From assembly GCF_963676685.1 (NCBI RefSeq), contig NC_092352.1, positions 22,401,117-22,465,116 of the forward strand: 64,000 nucleotides of DNA. The letters run 5' to 3'. The first letter of the stretch is position 1. The number at the start of each line of letters is the position of its first letter. A program made the translations under genes and the position numbers. Under the pieces are notes generated by a model. It did no database searches. It was not told where the DNA came from and saw nothing but the letters and a program-made list of their open reading frames with translations. The DNA comes from Mytilus edulis (Eukaryota > Mollusca > Bivalvia > Mytilida > Mytilidae). Of the stretch, positions 59,414 to 64,000 are shown piece by piece.

Positions 59414-60295
59414 AGTACTTATAATTACATTTTTTAGCTAGGATAATGAAAACACGATTTTTAAATTTTTTTTGATTTAATTCATCTATGTACTTTATTG
59501 TGGGACCTTGTGTTATCATGAATGATAAGTTTTATTGAATAATGCAATTGCTTAAGGAATAACACGTGATGTGCAATTAGCCAATCAGAATAACGTATTC
59601 TAATGAAACATACATCTAATGTAATTATTCTTGTATATGCCAGGTGCATTATAAAGGCTCCTGGGACTTGTTAGTTGGTGTATATAAGTCAGAAGAGATT
59701 TTAAAAAAAGACACAAGAAAAAAAATACTTCTTCAGAAAAAATTAGAGGCTCTGTTAAAAGAGCCTGTGTTGCTCACCTCGGTCTATGTGCATCCCTAGT
59801 TTTTGAGGGGGTTCGTGTTGTTTATTCTTTTGTTTTCTATGTTGTGTCGTGTGTACTATTGTTTTTCTGTTTGTCTTTTTTATTTTTTGCCATGGCGTTG
59901 TCAGTTTGTTTTAGATTTATGAGTTTGACTGTCCCTTTGGTATCTTTCGTCCCTCTTTTAAACAAAGGACACAGATGGATTCATGACAAAATTGTGTTTT
60001 GGTGATGGTGATGTGTTTGTAGATCTTACTTTACTGAACATTCTTGCTGCTTACAATTTTCTCTATCTATAATAAACTTGGCCCATTAGTTACAGAGGAA
60101 AATATTTTGTAAAAATTTACAAAAATTTACCAAATTAATGAAAATTGTTAAAAATTAACTATAAAGGACAATAACTCCTTAAGGGGTCAACTGACCATTT
60201 CGGTCATGTTGACTTATTTGTAGATCTTACTTTGATGAACATTATTGCTGTTTACAGTTTATCTCTATCTATAATAGTATTCAAGATAATAATCA

Positions 60296-60690
60296 ACCAG
60301 ATGCTCCACAGGGCACAGCTTTATACGAACGCAGAGGTTGAACCCTGAATGGTTGGGGCAAGTATGGACACAACATTCAAGCTGGATTCAGCCCTCAATT
60401 TGAATTGTGATTAAATAGTTGACACAGCATAGGTTTCTGACACAGAATGAATGTGGTCTAATAAACTTAAAATTTGTTTTTTGCCTTTGAGCAATTCACT
60501 ATGATATTGAATATTAATCCTCTCAAAAAAATGTTTGAAGAAATTTTCTTTTTATTTATGAAATCTGAAAGGAGAAAAATTGACCCCCCCCCCAAATTTT
60601 TTTTCCACATCCCCCTTTCCCTTATTCCATAACTGATCTCAATTCAAATTTCTAATGGGAGTTTGCAACAATAACTACTCATTTAAATAC
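60296..60690 (+). repeat. Interspersed repeat block (CCAGATGCTCCACAGGGC)
   Basis: About 390 bp from ccagatgctccacagggcac to ttctaatgggagtttgcaac, with a C9 tract. Recognised as a recurrent mussel repeat from memory. It sits inside the inverted element at 59740. Confidence 0.5.
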
Positions 60691-60813
60691 ATCATAAAAT
60701 ATTAAAATGTAAAAAAAGTGCTTGTTATCACTTGTTTTAATTTAGCAGTTGGTAGTAAAAGTGAATATGCATTGTATATTGTATAAAACAATAATTTAAG
60801 GTGATTTTTAAAA

Positions 60814-61050
60814 TTTCTTGCTATTGCGCAATATTGTGCAATTAGATATTTCTTGCTATTGCGCAATACTGTGCAATTGAAAATACTGCTATTGCGCAAT
60901 ACTGTGCAATTGAAGATTTCTTGCTATTGCGCAACACTGTGAAATTGAAAATTTCTTGCTATTGCACAATACTGTGCAATTGAAGATTTCTTGCTATTGC
61001 TGAATACTGTGCAACTGAAAATGTCTTGCTATTGCACAATACTTAATATA
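60814..61050 (+). repeat. 34/35-bp tandem array with ATTGCGCAAT core
   Basis: Seven units (starts of cttgctattgc at 60818, 60852, ~60886, 60920, 60955, 60990, 61025) of the form ttcttgctattgcgcaatac tgtgcaattgaaga. The first three units hold the perfect palindrome ATTGCGCAAT; later ones have one or two changes. Confidence 0.85.
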
Positions 61051-61814
61051 ATAATTTTGGATCCTGATTTGGACCAACTTGAAAACTGGGCCCATAATCA
61101 AAAATCTAAGTACATGTTTAGATTCAGCATATCAAAGAAGCCCAAGAATTCAATTTTTGTTAAAATCAAACTTAGTTTAATTTTGGACCCTTTGGACTTT
61201 AATGTAGACCAATTTGAAAATGGGACCAAAAATTAAAAATCTACATACACAGTTAGATTTGGCATATCAAAGAACCCCAATTATTCAATTTTTGATGAAA
61301 TCAAACAAAGTTTAATTTTGGACCCCATTTTGGTCATGTTGACATATTTGTAGATCTTACTTTGCTGAACATTATTGCTGTTTACAGTCTATCTCTATCT
61401 ATAATAATCAAGATAATAACCAAAAACGGCAAAATTTCCTCAAAATTACCAATTCAGGGGCAATAACCCAACAACCAGTTGTCCAATTCATCTGAAAATT
61501 TCAGGGCAGATACATCTTGACTTGATTTACAAATTTACCTCATGTCAGATTTGCTCTAAATGCTTTGGTTTCAGAGTTATAAGCCAAAATCTACATTTTA
61601 CCTCTATGTTTTATTTTTAGCCATGTCGGCCATTTTTTAAAACTAGATACCCCAATGATGATCGTGGCCAAGTTTGGTTAAATTTGGCCCAGTAGTTTAA
61701 GAGGAAAAGATTTTTGTAAAAGTTAATGACGACGGACGACCATGAGATGACAGATGCCGGACGCCAAGTGATGAGAAAAGCTCACTTGGCTCTTTGGGCC
61801 AGGTGAGCTAAAAA

Positions 61815-63010
61815 TGCCCAATTGTTTTGCAGAAAAACAACTTTGTAAAAAAAATTCCATTTATTTAAAGGCATTTTATCATCTTTATAGCAGGAAATAC
61901 AAGCATTGTTCCTAGAAGAATATAACACATCGTTAATACTTACATATATCATTTTTTTTTTAAATATATTGAATACCTTTCACAAACCTTGGAGATAGTA
62001 AATTAGAAATGCAATAGCAACAAGTAAAATTGGGATAGAGATTTATAATATTCTAAATGCAGTCACATGTAATCTGAGCTACTTAAATGCATATTCTCAT
62101 GTTACATAGTCTTAGCTCCCTAAATGGAAATTTTCATGTTATGTAATCTAAGCTACTCAAAACATATGCTATTCATTTTTTTTCCCTTAAAATTTGGGTC
62201 AACAGAAGTGAAAATTCTAGATGAAAATGATTGTTGAAAAAATAATGAAGTTTTATGATATAAAGATACAATATATCAAAACTAAATTTATTTCAAACAA
62301 ACCTTTTATGCACTAAAAAAAAACTTTACAATTTTTAAAACAAATATAAACAAACGAGGATGATAAAAGACACAGACCTGCTACATCTCATTCCAATAAA
62401 TGTTAAAAAAATAAAATATTTGCATAATCAAAGCTTAGCTGGTCAGAATTTTAGTTTAATTATTCAAAAATTATAAATGATTTAAAACAACAAATAATTA
62501 ACAATCACTTACTCTTTTGAACACAGGACACAAATAACCTGTCACAATCAATATAAAATACTGGAACATGCATAATATAGCATAATAGAATTTAAACAAT
62601 GCAAAAAGAACAAAAATCTTTGAAGGTTTCAAACCAAGGGAAATAACTCAGTAACAACAGTCAAAATGAAATGCAATCCATATATCTACAGAATATTTCA
62701 TAGAAAATGGTTGAGGGGCACTAGATATGGAAGTAAAATATCTGTTTTAAAGTAAATAATAATAATAAAGGAAATTTCAAGAGTTGTTATGAAGTTATTG
62801 ACAAAAGAAATAAAGAGATAAACCAAAGCAAAAATTATATTTCCAATTTGTCTATGACAAAGTCATAAAAACAAGTTACAAAACTATCACAATTCTTTAT
62901 ATGACATTCACCACAAATCAGAATACAATATTCTCTTATATAATGAAAATAATCATTCCATACAAAAGATAACTTTTTATACATTTTACTGTTCCATAAA
63001 TTATCATCCT
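61815..63010. other. AT-rich intergenic region
   Basis: No gene, splice-bounded exon or recognised repeat on either strand. Confidence 0.35.
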
Positions 63011-63125
63011 AATACTGTTCCTAGAAGATCATTAGAAGAATTATAATGAATAACTAAAGGTAATGTGCTAATACTGTTCCTAGAAGATCATTGGAAGAAT
63101 GAATGAATAACTAAAGATAATGTGA
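63011..63125 (+). repeat. 58-bp tandem duplication
   Basis: aatactgttcctagaagatc at 63011 and again at 63069, followed in both by attagaagaat / attggaagaat and aataactaaag. Confidence 0.7.
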
Positions 63126-63143
63126 GAAAAGCTAACAAAATAA

Positions 63144-63306
63144 TACACCTTATTGCTAATCCCGGCTGACCCGGCCGCTTGAACTTTTAACGTCATACAA
63201 CAATCACTTTTCCATTGTGGCGTCAGATATTTTGTTTTATGACGTCAAAATTTTACGGGAACCTGTGTGATATCCAGTAATGGCGGACAAATAGCGATAA
63301 GGTGTA
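63144..63306. mobile_element. TACACCTTATTGCTA miniature element carrying a CRE
   Basis: Left end tacaccttattgcta, right end tagcgataaggtgta, inverted repeats over about 15 bp; 163 bp and GC-richer than its surroundings. Contains TGACGTCA at 63240-63247. Confidence 0.65.
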
Positions 63307-63497
63307 TACCCCCATCCCAACATAAAACAGTGTTAATGTTTTCAATATTTATTTTTACAGAAAACAAAATAAAACTTCAGTGAAATTACTTTCTAAAAAT
63401 CCTTAAATAACTATACAAAATCAAAAATCAAAAACTTTTGTTTTGAAATTTTGAATATATATCAAAATTTTAAATGTACAATAGTTCTGTCAACACT

Positions 63498-64000
63498 TGA
63501 CTTTTACACATATCTAATGAAGTAAATAATGATAAGGTTTTGTCTATACCTGACTTTTACACATATCTAATGAAGTAAATAATGATAAGGTTTTGTCTAT
63601 ACCTGACTTTTACACATATCTAATGAAGTAAATAATGATAAGGTTTTGTCTATACCTGACTTTTACACATATCTAATGAAGTAAATAATGATAAGGTTTT
63701 GTCTATACCTGACTTTTACACATATCTAATGAAGTAAATAATGATAAGGTTTTGTCTATACCTGACTTTTACACATATCTAATGAAGTAAATAATGATAA
63801 GGTTTTGTCTATACCTGACTTTTACACATATCTAATGAAGTAAATAATGATAAGGTTTTGTCTATACCTGACTTTTACACATATCTAATGAAGTAAATAA
63901 TGATAAGGTTTTGTCTATACCTGACTTTTACACATATCTAATGAAGTAAATAATGATAAGGTTTTGTCTATACCTGACTTTTACACATATCTAATGAAGT
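63498..64000 (+). repeat. 53-bp satellite array, about 9.5 units, continuing past the window
   Basis: Unit tgacttttacacatatctaa tgaagtaaataatgataagg ttttgtctatacc. All units after the first are identical in the bases shown, so the array is recent or homogenised. It is cut by the window end. Confidence 0.95.

Larger units (their letters stand above)
59740..61814 (-). mobile_element. Inverted AGCTCACCTGG-family element, with insertions
   Basis: Reads ttagaggctctgttaaaaga gcctgtgttgctcacc at the left and ggccaggtgagctaaaaat at the right, the reverse of 11717-13513. It includes about two degraded internal units and is interrupted by the blocks at 60296 and 60814. Confidence 0.6.

Noticed and set aside
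60814..61050. CRISPR-like array
   Set aside because: Tandem repeat without unique spacers in an animal genome.

Overview
This is an animal nuclear genome window: AT-rich, long introns with GT-AG junctions, and dense repeats of the kind found in bivalves (TTTTTATGCCCC, AGCTCACCTGG and GTCGAGCC families, GGCGGATCC miniature transposons). A mytilid mussel such as Mytilus is the best guess. This rests on recalled repeat families and gene content, not on a search.

Layout. Positions 583-35467 (+) hold one gene, the orthologue of vertebrate SGSM3 (TBC, SH3 and RUN domains). I resolved 18 constant coding exons, all joining in frame, followed by three alternative terminal exons at 32020, 33230 and 35332. 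Each of these has its own acceptor and stop codon, the same splice phase, and the same RLLSQ...KHHLFSW frame around a different middle segment. The predicted proteins are 799 or 800 aa. A decayed copy of the end of exon 6 lies in intron 6. The introns carry two 1.2 kb copies of one inverted-repeat transposon, several nested miniature elements and a 32-bp minisatellite.

From 35.5 to 44.2 kb there is no convincing gene. This stretch holds a 77-bp minisatellite, degraded repeats, a 214-bp tandem duplication and one orphan exon-like frame on the minus strand.

From 44.3 to 56.2 kb there are two short multi-exon genes on the plus strand (called A and B here). Both encode predicted secreted proteins (153 and 190 aa) sharing the cysteine framework CC-x12-C-x(31/35)-C-x10-CC, with F-E-(K/R) before the last CC. 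The first and last parts of this pattern match anaphylatoxin-like (ANATO) domains such as C3a, but the middle spacing is much longer. They look like a small, diverged, tandem family of secreted ANATO-like peptides and are the most likely undescribed system in the window.

From 56.3 kb to the end there is repeat-rich intergenic DNA, including a 34/35-bp array whose core is the C/EBP-type palindrome ATTGCGCAAT, a miniature element carrying a full CRE site, and a nearly homogeneous 53-bp satellite that runs off the window. No tRNA, rRNA or CRISPR was seen.
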